DNA of 64,000 nucleotides, taken from NCBI GenBank assembly GCA_006969625.1, contig CP030885.1:3111430-3175429 (forward strand), read 5' to 3'. This stretch comes from Rhodospirillaceae bacterium. Its GTDB lineage: Bacteria > Pseudomonadota > Alphaproteobacteria > Kiloniellales > DSM-21159. The position numbers and the translations under genes were made by a program. Shown here piece after piece: positions 27,537-37,873 of this stretch. The notes beneath the pieces are model-generated. The model worked only from the letters and a program-made list of their open reading frames with translations. It made no database searches and was not told the origin of the DNA. Within the stretch, counting starts at the first letter, position 1. The number at the start of each line of letters is the position of its first letter.

Positions 27537-28544
27537 TCAGGCGGCGCGCGTCAAGCGCGGTTTGACTTTCGTCGGATGCGGCACGCGCCGGCCGAGACCC
27601 TGTGCCTCCGCCTCGCGCAGCACGGCCAGGCCGACGGCCAGGTCGGAGATGCCCATGCCCATCGCCTTGAACAGGCTCAGGTCGGCGTCGGCCGGGCGCC
27701 CCTCCCCTGCAGCGACGAGCGCGGACAGCGGCCGGACCACCTCCCAGGCGGCCTCGTCGTCGCCGAAGCGGGTGCGGAATTCCTTCGACAGGCGGCGCAC
27801 CGAGGCAACGCTGTCGGCGGCGATCAGGCCGCAGCGCCCGAAGACGTCCTGGCGGAACTCCTCGCGCTCGGGCGAGATCGCGCCGATCGCGTTCAGGTGG
27901 GTGCCCGGCGCCAGCTCGGCAGCGCCGACGAATGGCACCCGCGCACGGGTCACCAGGGTGGCGACGTCCGCATCGGCAAGGCACGCGGCGGGACTGTCGC
28001 TCGCCACGACATGCGCTCCCAAGCCGACAGCCCGCACCTGCTCGGCAAAAGCCGCCCGGCGCGCAACGTCGCGGCTGAACACCCGCACCTCCTCGATCGG
28101 CCGCACGGCACAGACCGCAGCCACCTGGGTCAGCGCCTGCTTGCCGGCGCCCACTTGGCCGAGCACGCGCGCCTCGGGCCGCGCCATCCAGCGCGTTGCA
28201 ACGCCGGTCACCGCGGCAGTGCGCATCTGACCGAGCGCGAAGGCCTCGATCACCGCAAGCAGCCGACCGCTTTCGGAGTCCCAGAGCAGCAGCAGCGGCG
28301 TCGCGCCGCCGGCCGTGTGCGCCCAGGTCTTGGTGCCGACCGCCCGCTCGCCGTCGACGGTGGCGCCGATGGCGTGCAGCGTGTGGCCCTCGCCCCACAG
28401 CAGGTGCGTCTTCTCCATGTTGACCGCCCGGCCCTGTGCCTCGAGCGCCAGCCCGCGCTCGAGCGCATCGATGGCCTCGGGCAAACTGATCGCCCGCACC
28501 ACCTCCGCCTCGCTGATCCAGAGCGTGTCCTCGTCCGACCTCAT
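27537..28544 (-). CDS. Ornithine cyclodeaminase/mu-crystallin family protein
   Basis: A 335-residue NAD(P)-binding enzyme. LWISEAEVVRAISLPEAIDA, then KTHLLWGEGHTLHAIGA contain the substrate Lys/Arg region. VLGQVGAGKQALTQVAAVCA is the Rossmann loop (GxGxQ form), and HLNAIGAISPEREEF the family signature. The family covers ornithine cyclodeaminase, alanine dehydrogenase and ketimine reductases. The ATG at 28544 overlaps the stop of the upstream gene by 4 bp. In a degradative operon it more likely reduces or deaminates an imine or amino-acid intermediate than supplies proline. Confidence 0.87.
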   Translation of the reverse strand: MRSDEDTLWISEAEVVRAISLPEAIDALERGLALEAQGRAVNMEKTHLLWGEGHTLHAIGATVDGERAVGTKTWAHTAGGATPLLLLWDSESGRLLAVIEAFALGQMRTAAVTGVATRWMARPEARVLGQVGAGKQALTQVAAVCAVRPIEEVRVFSRDVARRAAFAEQVRAVGLGAHVVASDSPAACLADADVATLVTRARVPFVGAAELAPGTHLNAIGAISPEREEFRQDVFGRCGLIAADSVASVRRLSKEFRTRFGDDEAAWEVVRPLSALVAAGEGRPADADLSLFKAMGMGISDLAVGLAVLREAEAQGLGRRVPHPTKVKPRLTRAA

Positions 28545-29107
28545 CCCGCAAACCCGTCCTCGAAAATCGACGGCACCGGCGGCGCAAGCGCCAGGGTGTT
28601 CACCACCAGCGCATGCACCAGATAGCGCCCGGCGACCAGCAGCACCGCTACCGCATGGGCATGCCCCAAGCACATAACCAGGTCAGCGAAGCCGTCCTGC
28701 GCCGCCTCGCCGTGGCCGTGACTGTCCAGCGCCGCCAGGAGGTAGCGCTGGACCGCGCGCTCCTCGGGCTCCAGCAGCGGCGCCGTGTCGGGCGCCAGCC
28801 GCTCGACCGCCGCCACCCAGTCGCGTCCGAAGCCAAGGCGGACCGACAGCCGCTCGTGTTGATTGCGCTCATACGCGTTGCCGAGGCGCACGGCGCAGGT
28901 CAATGCGACCGTCTCGACCAATCGCTTCGGCAGACCCTCCTTCGCCGCTTCGGTGAAGTCGACGAAGGCCTCGAGCGCACGCGGCTGATGGGCCGCGACG
29001 CGGAAGAACTCGCCCAGGTAGCCGAGGCGCTCGACGCGCGGCCGCAAGGCTTCCGCCAAGCCGGGCGGCAGATCCTCATAGGCCAGGCGCGGTATCTCCG
29101 TGCTCAT
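28541..29107 (-). CDS. Carboxymuconolactone decarboxylase/AhpD-like protein
   Basis: A 188-residue all-helical protein. LGYLGEFFRVAAHQPRALEAF, given as LGYLGEFFRV and AAHQPRALEAF, and LVETVALTCAVRLGNAYERNQHE follow the CMD fold. The active loop has one Cys (TCAV) instead of the redox CxxC pair of AhpD, so a peroxidase role is unlikely. The ATG at 29107 is chosen over an upstream Met because MSTEIPRLAYEDLPP is a natural start. It is the first gene of the leftward five-gene operon; the TTCG-N8-CGAA repeat lies 21-36 bp upstream. Confidence 0.8.
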   Translation of the reverse strand: MSTEIPRLAYEDLPPGLAEALRPRVERLGYLGEFFRVAAHQPRALEAFVDFTEAAKEGLPKRLVETVALTCAVRLGNAYERNQHERLSVRLGFGRDWVAAVERLAPDTAPLLEPEERAVQRYLLAALDSHGHGEAAQDGFADLVMCLGHAHAVAVLLVAGRYLVHALVVNTLALAPPVPSIFEDGFAG

Positions 29108-29127
29108 GGTGTTCGTATAGCATATCG

Positions 29128-29143
29128 TTCGCTGCTTAGCGAA
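29128..29143. promoter_or_regulatory. Inverted repeat TTCGCTGCTTAGCGAA, candidate MarR operator 1
   Basis: A perfect TTCG-N8-CGAA dyad (in fact TTCGCT-N4-AGCGAA) in the 274-bp divergent region between the CMD-like and TAXI genes. The same spacing recurs at 33003-33018 before the Rieske operon. Further AT-rich dyads follow, such as CGAAA-N7-TTTCG at 29157-29173. The regulator is probably the MarR protein encoded at 32364. Confidence 0.5.
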
Positions 29144-29381
29144 TAGCCGCTGTCTACGAAAATCTGTATTTCGCAAAACGAAAAGACCATTCGGCCCGCA
29201 GAAAATTGCGCTTTTTCAATAAGAACGCAAAAGAGCAGGCTGAACATTTGCCCCCTTGCTCTCGCGAGCAAGAACCCATACCGTTCACTTGCGAGCGATA
29301 ATTACGATACACCGGAAGCACCGTGCGAACGCGCAAAGACGCGGGCCCGGCCAGCGCAAGATCCGATTGGGAGGAAGACAG

Positions 29382-30365
29382 ATGCGGAAGTTCGCTATTG
29401 CGGCGGCCGTCGCCGCCTGCGGCCTGGTGGCCCAGCCGGCGTCGGCCGACACCTACAACCTGACCGTCGCCGGCGCCTCGCCCGGCGGCCTCTGGTCCCT
29501 GCTGGGCGCCGGGCTCGACGCGGCGATCAAGGCGGCCTACCCGGGATCGACGGTGACCTACCAGACCTCCGGCGGCGGCCTCGCCAACGTCGCGGTCCTG
29601 CAGCGCAGCGATGCCGACATGGGCATCATCCACGACGCCGAGCTGCTGGTGGCCAAAAAGGGCGAGGAGCCCTTCGGCGCGCCGATCGAGAACCTGCGGG
29701 TGCTGACCTACCTCTACACCTGGGCACCGATGCAGCCGGTGATCAACGCCGACTTCGCCGCCGAGCATGGCATCGAGACCTTCGCCGACCTCGCCGCCGA
29801 GCAGGCGCCGGTGCGCATCGCCATCAACAAGCGCGGCAACATCGCCTCCGAGGTGGCGCTCGCCATGCTCAAGGCGATCGGCGCCGATCCGGACGCGATC
29901 GAATCCTGGGGCGGCGACGTCATCTACGCCGCCTCGGGCGAGCAGGCGACGCTGATGCAGGACCGCCGCGTCGACATGACCCTGAACTCGATCTTCGTGC
30001 GGCACCGCTCGATCATGCAGCAGGCCGACTCGGTCGAGGTGCGCCTGCTGCCGGTTTCGGCGGAGACTCAGGCGGCGGTCAACGAAGCGACCGGCACCAG
30101 CGACTTCGTCATTCCCGGCGGCAGCTACGAATGGGCGCCGGACGACATCCCCACCGTCACGCTGGGCGCGGCCCTGGTGGTGCGCGAGGACATGGACGAG
30201 CAGACGGCCTACAACCTGACCAAGGCGCTGTTCGAGAACCACGAGAAGATCGCCGGCGTGCACAAGGCGATGAACGCCCTGACCCCGGCGATCATGGCGG
30301 CTCAGAAGGTCGTGCCGTATCACGCGGGCGCCCAGCGCTACCTCTCCGAAGCCGGGCTGATGTGA
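29382..30365 (+). CDS. TAXI-family TRAP transporter substrate-binding protein
   Basis: A 327-residue periplasmic protein. Residues 1-22 are a signal peptide (MRKFAIAAAVAACGLVAQPASA, given as far as AACGLVAQPASA). The mature start YNLTVAGASPGGLWSLLGAG and YQTSGGGLANVAVLQRSDADMG, given as SGGGLANVAVLQRSDADMG, are the TAXI signature. GGGAGGAAG precedes the ATG. TAXI proteins deliver organic acids or amino acids to a fused QM permease, which follows 7 bp later. It diverges from the catabolic operon and is probably the uptake system for its substrate. Confidence 0.92.
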   Translation: MRKFAIAAAVAACGLVAQPASADTYNLTVAGASPGGLWSLLGAGLDAAIKAAYPGSTVTYQTSGGGLANVAVLQRSDADMGIIHDAELLVAKKGEEPFGAPIENLRVLTYLYTWAPMQPVINADFAAEHGIETFADLAAEQAPVRIAINKRGNIASEVALAMLKAIGADPDAIESWGGDVIYAASGEQATLMQDRRVDMTLNSIFVRHRSIMQQADSVEVRLLPVSAETQAAVNEATGTSDFVIPGGSYEWAPDDIPTVTLGAALVVREDMDEQTAYNLTKALFENHEKIAGVHKAMNALTPAIMAAQKVVPYHAGAQRYLSEAGLM

Positions 30366-30372
30366 GGCGGCC

Positions 30373-32337
30373 GTGGCTTCCTTTGCAGCGGCAGCTTTTC
30401 CGCGCGCGCTGGCCGGACTTGCCTCGTCCGGCCAGCGGCGCAAGCTCTCCGGCCGGCTCGGCCAAGCGGTGCATGCCTTCGCCGCGCTGATCGCGATCGC
30501 GGTTGTCTATACGACGACGGTCGTCTACGTCGACCTCTTCGCCATGACCATCGTGTTCCTGGCGGCGATGCTGGCCCTGGTCTTCCTGACCGTGGGCGCG
30601 ACGCCGGACAGTCGGACCGACCGGCCGAGCCCGCTCGACTGGCTCTTCACCCTCGTCGCGCTGGCCGCCGGCGCCTACTTCCTGATCGAGAACGAGCGGA
30701 TCATCACGCGCATCACGCTGCTGCATCCGCTTACCGGCCTGGACATGGTGTTCGCTCCGGCCCTGCTGCTGCTCACCCTGGAGGCGACGCGCCGCACCGT
30801 CGGCTTCGGCCTGACCTCCATCGTGGCGATCTTCCTGGCCTACAATCTCTGGGGCCACCTGCTGCCGGGCAAGCTCAGCCACGGCGAGATCAGCTTCAAC
30901 CACTTCCTCGACATCATGATGTTCACCACGGACGGCCTGTTCGGCGTGCCGATCCGGGTGGCGGCGACCTATGCCTTCCTGTTCGTCCTGTTCGGAACCT
31001 TCCTGGCCAAGGCGGGGGGCGCCGAATTCTTCTACAACCTTGCCGCCGCCCTCGCCGGGCGCCGCGCCGGCGGACCGGCCAAGATCGCGGTGGTCTCATC
31101 GGGCCTCTACGGCACGCTGTCGGGCAGTCCGACCTCCGACGTGGTGACCACCGGCTCGATCACCATTCCGATCATGCAGCGGCTCGGCTACAGCAAGCGC
31201 CTGGCCGGCGGCGTCGAGGTCGCCGCTTCGACCGGCGGCAGCCTGCTACCCCCCGTGATGGGCTCGGCCGCCTTCATCATGGCCGAGTTCACCGGCATCG
31301 AGTACCGAGAGATCGTCATCGCCGGGCTGGTGCCGGCGCTGCTCTTCTACATCTGCGTCTATTCCCAGGTGCACCTGCGCTCGCTCAAGCTCGGGCTGCG
31401 CGGCGTGCCGGCCGACGAGCTCCCGGCGCTCGGCGGCACGCTGCAGAACGGCGGGCTGTTCCTGGTGCCGCTGGTCGCCCTGACGATCGCCCTGCTGATG
31501 GGCTACTCGCCGACCTACGTCGCGGTCTTCGCCACCGTGGCGGTGCTGGCCGTCGCCGTGGTCCGCCCCTCGACGCGCATGGGCCTGTTGAAGATCTGGG
31601 ACGCGCTCGGCGAGACGACGCTGCGCATGGTCTCGGTCGTCGCGGCCTGCGCGGCCGCCGGCCTGGTGATCGGCGGCATCTCGATGACCGGCCTGGCCAA
31701 CAAGTTCGCCGACCTGGTCTTCCTGCTGGCCGGCGACAGCCAGGCGCTGGCGCTGGTGATCGCCGCCGCGCTGTCCATCCTGCTGGGCATGGGCATGCCC
31801 ACGCCCTCCGCCTTCATCCTGGCTGCGGTGCTGGTCGGCCCGACCCTGCTGGAGATGGGCTTCAGCGTGCTGCAGTCGAACCTCTTCCTGCTCTACTTCG
31901 CGGTGCTCTCGGCGATGACGCCGCCGGTGGCCGTCGCCGCCTTCGCGGCCGCTGCGATCGCCGACGCCAATCCGCTGCACATCGCCATGACCGCGGTGCG
32001 CCTGGCGATCACCGCCTTCATCGTGCCCTTCGCCTTCATCTACGGCGACGGCCTGCTGCTGCAGGGCGACCTCGCCAACGTGGCGGTGGCCTGTCTGACC
32101 GCCCTGGCCGGCGTGCTGCTGCTTGCCGTCGGCGTCGAGGGTTACCTCAAGGGGCCGCTGTCGCTCCTGCCGCGGCTGCTGTTCGGGGCCGCCGGGCTGC
32201 TGCTGATCGTGCCGACCCTGGTGTCGGCGGCGGTGGCCGCCGGCCTGCTGCTGCTGGCGCTCGTCCTGAGCCCGAGCCTGTTCGGGCGGCTGTTCGGGCG
32301 GGACAAGGCGGCGGTTTCGCAGGTGGAAGCGGAATGA
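30373..32337 (+). CDS. Fused TRAP transporter permease (4TM plus 12TM)
   Basis: A 654-residue membrane protein with a small Q-like part (about residues 30-160) joined to the large M-like part. SGLYGTLSGSPTSDVVTTGS and GGVEVAASTGGSLLPPVMGS are the conserved TRAP-M segments, and LSILLGMGMPTPSAFILAAV the second half-repeat. It starts with GTG. The fused form is the usual partner of TAXI receptors. It uses a sodium or proton gradient, and the substrate follows from the receptor. Confidence 0.93.
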   Translation: MASFAAAAFPRALAGLASSGQRRKLSGRLGQAVHAFAALIAIAVVYTTTVVYVDLFAMTIVFLAAMLALVFLTVGATPDSRTDRPSPLDWLFTLVALAAGAYFLIENERIITRITLLHPLTGLDMVFAPALLLLTLEATRRTVGFGLTSIVAIFLAYNLWGHLLPGKLSHGEISFNHFLDIMMFTTDGLFGVPIRVAATYAFLFVLFGTFLAKAGGAEFFYNLAAALAGRRAGGPAKIAVVSSGLYGTLSGSPTSDVVTTGSITIPIMQRLGYSKRLAGGVEVAASTGGSLLPPVMGSAAFIMAEFTGIEYREIVIAGLVPALLFYICVYSQVHLRSLKLGLRGVPADELPALGGTLQNGGLFLVPLVALTIALLMGYSPTYVAVFATVAVLAVAVVRPSTRMGLLKIWDALGETTLRMVSVVAACAAAGLVIGGISMTGLANKFADLVFLLAGDSQALALVIAAALSILLGMGMPTPSAFILAAVLVGPTLLEMGFSVLQSNLFLLYFAVLSAMTPPVAVAAFAAAAIADANPLHIAMTAVRLAITAFIVPFAFIYGDGLLLQGDLANVAVACLTALAGVLLLAVGVEGYLKGPLSLLPRLLFGAAGLLLIVPTLVSAAVAAGLLLLALVLSPSLFGRLFGRDKAAVSQVEAE

Positions 32338-32363
32338 GGAGGCGGCCGGGCATGCCAGCGCCG

Positions 32364-32858
32364 CTAACCGCGTTCCTCCTCGACCCGGCGCCGCAGTTCC
32401 TCGCGGATGACCTTGAGCGAGCAGCGCAGCGAGTCCACCTCGGCGGGCTCCAGCCGCGCCGCCGCCATCTCGTTAACCTCGATGGCAAAGGGCAGGAGCT
32501 GACGTTCCAGGGCGCGGCCTTGGCGGGTCAGGAAGACATTGTACTTGCGCTTGTCCGAGGGGTGCGGCCGGCGCTCGACCAGGCCGCGTTCCTGCAGCTC
32601 GTTGAGGGCGGCGACGGTGCGCGCCGTCATGATGCCGGCGCGCTTCGACAGCTCGGCTTGGGTCAGGCCGTCCTGCTCCCAGAGGACCCGCAGGAAGAAC
32701 CAGTGGCCCATGGTGATGCCGCAGCTTCCGATGCGCGCCTGCAGCAGGCGTTGGAAGTAGCGGTAGGTGTCGCGCAGCAGGTAGCCGATGCTCTCGTCCG
32801 GGTGAAGCCTCGGACGCCCCTTCGTGCGCTTTCTACGCGGCCTGTCGGTTTCGTTCAT
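32364..32858 (-). CDS. MarR-family transcriptional regulator
   Basis: A 164-residue winged-helix protein. IGSCGITMGHWFFLRVLWEQ, then LTQAELSKRAGIMTARTVAA and ERRPHPSDKRKYNVFLTRQG give the recognition helix and the beta wing with the conserved Asp-x-Arg. The N-terminus is Arg/Lys-rich. It sits between the transporter and the Rieske operon and diverges from the latter across 181 bp. Many MarR proteins in such positions repress an aromatic-acid pathway and are released by the substrate. Confidence 0.92.
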   Translation of the reverse strand: MNETDRPRRKRTKGRPRLHPDESIGYLLRDTYRYFQRLLQARIGSCGITMGHWFFLRVLWEQDGLTQAELSKRAGIMTARTVAALNELQERGLVERRPHPSDKRKYNVFLTRQGRALERQLLPFAIEVNEMAAARLEPAEVDSLRCSLKVIREELRRRVEEERG

Positions 32859-33002
32859 CGCCCTCGCCCCGGCGGTACGCTGGAGGCCGGCCGCGCGCCG
32901 GCGGTCCGCGCGGTTTCGCGCGCGACGGCAAAGATCAGCCGTTCGTTACAGAGCAAACACAAGGCAGTTTCGTCAACTGCTTAGACCGAGGCTTGCCAAG
33001 CA

Positions 33003-33018
33003 TTCGTTCAGTATCGAA
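33003..33018. promoter_or_regulatory. Inverted repeat TTCGTTCAGTATCGAA, candidate MarR operator 2
   Basis: A TTCG-N8-CGAA dyad, extended to CATTCG/CGAATG (33001-33020), ends 20 bp before the ATG of the Rieske alpha subunit and matches the spacing of the repeat at 29128. It lies in the region shared with the divergent MarR gene, the usual place for its operator. Confidence 0.5.
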
Positions 33019-33039
33019 TGAAATCAAAGGATCTTCGCT

Positions 33040-34281
33040 ATGGATGAGATGGCGCGCCCCAACCCGGACCGGGTCTGGTCGGACGAGGGCTACAGCCGCG
33101 TGCCCTATTGGCTCTACACCGACCAGGAGATCTACGATCGCGAGCAGGCCCTGATCTTCCAGGGGCCTTTCTGGAGCTATGTCGCGCTGTCCGCCGAGAT
33201 CGCCGAGCCGGGCGACTTCAAGCGGACCTTCATCGGCGACCGCTCGGTGGTGGTCGTGCGCGGGGAGGACGGCGCGATCCACGGCTTCGAGAACCGCTGC
33301 GCGCACCGGGGCGTGCAGTTCTGCCGGGCCCACCGCGGCCGGGCCAAGGACTTCATGTGCCCCTACCACCAGTGGACCTACGACCTGGAGGGCAACCTGA
33401 TCGGCGTGCCCTTCCGGCGCGGGGTGAAGCGGCAGGGCGGCATGCCCAAAGCGTTCGACCCGAAGGACCACGGCCTGCGCAAGCTGCGCACGGCCGAGCG
33501 CCACGGCGTCGTCTTCGCCAGCTTCGACCCGGCGGTGCCGCCGCTGGAGGAGTATCTCGGCGAGGCCATGCTCGGCTACTTCGACCGGGTTTTCGACGGG
33601 CGGGAGCTGAAGGTCCTCGGCTATCAGCGCCAGCGCACCCCGGCCAACTGGAAACTGATGTTCGAGAACATCAAGGACCCCTATCACGCCAGCCTGCTGC
33701 ACGTCTTCCTGGTGACCTTTGGCCTGTTCCGTGCCGACAACGAGTCGAGCGTCGAGATGGACGCGACCGGCCGCCACGCCGTGCTCGTGTCGCGCAAGGG
33801 CGATCAGAAGAAGACGGACGACCTGTCCGACATGAAGAGCTTTCGCGAATCGCTGAAGCTGAACGACATGCGCCTGCTCGATCCGGTGCGCGAGTTCCCC
33901 GGCACGGCCACGGTGGTGATGCAGACCCTCTGGCCGAACCTGATCGTCCAGCAGCAGTCGAACACCCTGGCGATGCGCCAGCTCGTCACCCGCGGCCCCG
34001 ACGCCTTCGATCTGATCTGGACCTTCTTCGGCTATGCGGACGACGACGAGGCGATGGTCACCCGGCGGCTGCGTCAGGCCAATCTGATGGGCCCGGCCGG
34101 CTTCGTCTCGGTGGACGACAGCGAGGTCATGGAGTTCTCGCAAGTCGGCATCGCGCAGGCGCCGCAGGCCTGCGGCGTGCTGGAGATGGGCGGGCACGAC
34201 ACCGAGGACACGCCGCACATGGTGACGGAGAGCGCGATCCGCGCCTTCTACAAGTACTACCGCGAGATCATGGGGGTCTGA
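33040..34281 (+). CDS. Rieske ring-hydroxylating oxygenase alpha subunit (salicylate/anthranilate group)
   Basis: A 413-residue oxygenase. The Rieske [2Fe-2S] ligands are Cys87/His89 (NRCAHRG) and Cys107/His110 (MCPYHQW). The mononuclear iron site is NIKDPYHASLLHVFLVTFGL with Asp213, His216 and His221, preceded by Asn210. The DPYHASLLHVF(L)VTFGLFRAD pattern is that of salicylate 5-hydroxylase and anthranilate 1,2-dioxygenase large subunits, not of biphenyl dioxygenases. The beta subunit follows by 3 bp. If it is a salicylate-type 5-hydroxylase, the product gentisate would suit the bicupin at 26372; this is inference. Confidence 0.9.
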   Translation: MDEMARPNPDRVWSDEGYSRVPYWLYTDQEIYDREQALIFQGPFWSYVALSAEIAEPGDFKRTFIGDRSVVVVRGEDGAIHGFENRCAHRGVQFCRAHRGRAKDFMCPYHQWTYDLEGNLIGVPFRRGVKRQGGMPKAFDPKDHGLRKLRTAERHGVVFASFDPAVPPLEEYLGEAMLGYFDRVFDGRELKVLGYQRQRTPANWKLMFENIKDPYHASLLHVFLVTFGLFRADNESSVEMDATGRHAVLVSRKGDQKKTDDLSDMKSFRESLKLNDMRLLDPVREFPGTATVVMQTLWPNLIVQQQSNTLAMRQLVTRGPDAFDLIWTFFGYADDDEAMVTRRLRQANLMGPAGFVSVDDSEVMEFSQVGIAQAPQACGVLEMGGHDTEDTPHMVTESAIRAFYKYYREIMGV

Positions 34282-34284
34282 GCG

Positions 34285-34794
34285 ATGGACGGTTCCACCC
34301 AACTTGCCGGACCCAGCGGCGACCTGGCGCTGCGCGTGGCGGTCGAGGACTTCTACACCCGCTACGTCGAGGCGGCCAACGAGCCGGACGCGCTGGACAC
34401 TTGGCCCGAGCTCTTCGTCGAGGATGGTCAGTACCGCGTGGTGCCGCAGGAGAACTGGAAGCAGGGCTGGCCGCTGGCGCTGGTCCGCGCCGAGAGCCGC
34501 GGCATGCTGAAGGACCGGGCCGCGGCCACCCGCGGCATCAACACCTACACGCCGCGCACGATGCGCCACTTGGTCTCCAACATTCGCTGCACGCGCCGTC
34601 GCGACGGCGACATCGACGTACGGGCCCATTTCCTGGTCGTCGAGACCATGATCGACGAGCCGAGCCGCGTCTTCGCCAGCGGGCTCTATGTCGACCGCCT
34701 CGCCGAAGAGGGCAACGGGCGCCTGCGGCTGCGCGAGCACGTCGTGGTGCTGGACAACGACCTGGTGCCAAACAGCCTCGTCTATCCTCTGTAG
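34285..34794 (+). CDS. Ring-hydroxylating oxygenase beta subunit
   Basis: A 169-residue small subunit with the NTF2-like fold. VEDFYTRYVEAANEPDALDTW, given as VEDFYTRYVEAAN, then WPELFVEDGQYRVVPQEN and RTMRHLVSNIRC are conserved. It plays a structural role in the alpha-beta oxygenase hexamer. It follows the alpha gene by 3 bp and precedes the TauE-family gene by 3 bp, showing one transcript. Its sequence again fits the salicylate/anthranilate branch in general form. Confidence 0.9.
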   Translation: MDGSTQLAGPSGDLALRVAVEDFYTRYVEAANEPDALDTWPELFVEDGQYRVVPQENWKQGWPLALVRAESRGMLKDRAAATRGINTYTPRTMRHLVSNIRCTRRRDGDIDVRAHFLVVETMIDEPSRVFASGLYVDRLAEEGNGRLRLREHVVVLDNDLVPNSLVYPL

Positions 34795-34797
34795 ATC

Positions 34798-35553
34798 GTG
34801 GAGGGCATCCTCGGCCTCGGACCGGAAACGCTGGCCTGGTGCTTCGCAGCGCTGCTGCTCGGCGGCACCGTCAAGGGGATGATGGGGATCGGCCTGCCGC
34901 TGGTGGCGGTACCGCTGCTGGCGATGCAGCTGCCGGTCCCGACAGCCATCGCCACGCTTGGCCTGCCGGTGCTGATCAGCAACTTCGTGCAGATGACCGC
35001 GGGCGGCGACCTGCGCCCGGCGCTGGCGCGCTTCTGGCCGCTGGTCGCGACGCTGGTCGCCGGCATCCTGATCGGCGCCCAGCTTTTGGCGACCATCGAC
35101 GAGCGGCGCTTGTCGCTGTTCCTGGGCAGCGTGGTGATCCTGTTCTCGCTGCTCAACCTGGTCGGCGGCCGAATCGCCGTGCCAGCGGTGGCCGAGCGCC
35201 GGATCAGCCCGCCGTTGGGCTTCGCCGCCGGCGTGCTCGGCGGCCTGTCCTCCTTCTTCGGCCCGCCGGTGGCGATGTACTTCGTCGCCCTGAAGCTGCC
35301 CAAGGACCGCTTCGTCTCAGCGATCGCCCTGGTCTATTTCTGCGGCACCGTCCCGCTCTACTCGGCGATGGCCTCGCTCGGCCTGTTCGGCCTGCGCGAG
35401 GTTGCGATGTCGGCGCTGGCGCTGATCCCCGTCGGGCTCGGGCTGTGGCTGGGGCAGCGCCTGCGCCGCAGCATCCCGCAGCAGACCTTCACGCGGCTGA
35501 TCCTGGCCCTGCTGATCGCCATCGGCGCGACGCTGATCTGGCGCGCGCTCTGA
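34798..35553 (+). CDS. TauE/SafE-family membrane transporter
   Basis: A 251-residue protein with about eight transmembrane helices in two repeats. LLLGGTVKGMMGIGLPLVAV and LGGLSSFFGPPVAMYFVALK are the family's glycine/proline-rich motifs. It starts with GTG, 3 bp after the beta-subunit stop. TauE/SafE proteins are linked to export of sulfite, sulfoacetate or organic anions. In this operon export or uptake of an aromatic acid is equally possible. Confidence 0.88.
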   Translation: MEGILGLGPETLAWCFAALLLGGTVKGMMGIGLPLVAVPLLAMQLPVPTAIATLGLPVLISNFVQMTAGGDLRPALARFWPLVATLVAGILIGAQLLATIDERRLSLFLGSVVILFSLLNLVGGRIAVPAVAERRISPPLGFAAGVLGGLSSFFGPPVAMYFVALKLPKDRFVSAIALVYFCGTVPLYSAMASLGLFGLREVAMSALALIPVGLGLWLGQRLRRSIPQQTFTRLILALLIAIGATLIWRAL

Positions 35554-35562
35554 GACTTCGGC

Positions 35563-37086
<1,524 letters not shown>

Positions 37087-37242
37087 ACATGCCAACTCCG
37101 CAGACCGGACCGTGCCCATTCTGGCACGGGTGGGCGAACCAAGTGCACTGCGGGCGGGAACTGCCGCTCCGCTTGAACCATCTCTCCCAAGCCTACCACC
37201 TTTGCGAGATTGCGCCATAGCGACGATCTCGAGGGCCGGGAC

Positions 37243-37863
37243 TTAGCGACGCAGCACCGCCAAACCGCCGCCTGCCAGTAGCGCGACGCTTCCCAGCAAC
37301 GGGGCCGGCATGCCCAGCGTCCAGGCGAGCGCCCCGCCAATCAGGGCCCAGGCGCAGGGGACGGCAAACAGAATGCGCGGCGGCTGGTGGACCAGGAAGA
37401 GCAGGCCGAGCGTCGCCACGGCACTCGGCGTCGGCGCCAGCCATATAACCTCGAGTTGAGACAGCGAACGGCCGGTCAGGAAGCCGAATAGCGGCAGGCC
37501 GACAGCGGCGAGCGCGAGCAGCCCCAATCCGAGCATCGGGAACGCCGCCTCGTGCAGCCGGAAAGCGAGGCGCCCGGCCAGGGCGAACGCCAGCAGCAAG
37601 ACAGCCTGCAGGACGAAGAGCCCGGCATAGATGGGCGCGAGGAAGTCAAGCGGCGCCATGCCGCGCCAGAACCAGATCCAGGCGACCCAACCCCAGCCGC
37701 AGGCCAGCAGGATGCCGATTGCCCGGTCGCCGCCGGACACGGGCCGCCAGGCATGCAGGACGGCCAGTGCGGTCAGCAGCAGCAGTCCGAGATGCAGCGG
37801 CCAAAGGGCGCCATTGAGCTGCGCCGCCAGCGCTGCGAGGATCTCTGCAGTGTAGGGCAGCAT
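37243..37863 (-). CDS. DUF6064-like integral membrane protein
   Basis: A 206-residue protein with about seven transmembrane helices covering most of its length. The start MLPYTAEILAALAAQLNGAL, then WPLHLGLLLLTALAVLHAWR, and YAGLFVLQAVLLLAFALAG match DUF6064 as I recall it. The function is unknown. It lies between a kinase and an aldo/keto reductase on the same strand, 10 bp after the latter, so the two may be cotranscribed. Confidence 0.7.
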   Translation of the reverse strand: MLPYTAEILAALAAQLNGALWPLHLGLLLLTALAVLHAWRPVSGGDRAIGILLACGWGWVAWIWFWRGMAPLDFLAPIYAGLFVLQAVLLLAFALAGRLAFRLHEAAFPMLGLGLLALAAVGLPLFGFLTGRSLSQLEVIWLAPTPSAVATLGLLFLVHQPPRILFAVPCAWALIGGALAWTLGMPAPLLGSVALLAGGGLAVLRR

Positions 37864-37873
37864 TTTAGCCCGA

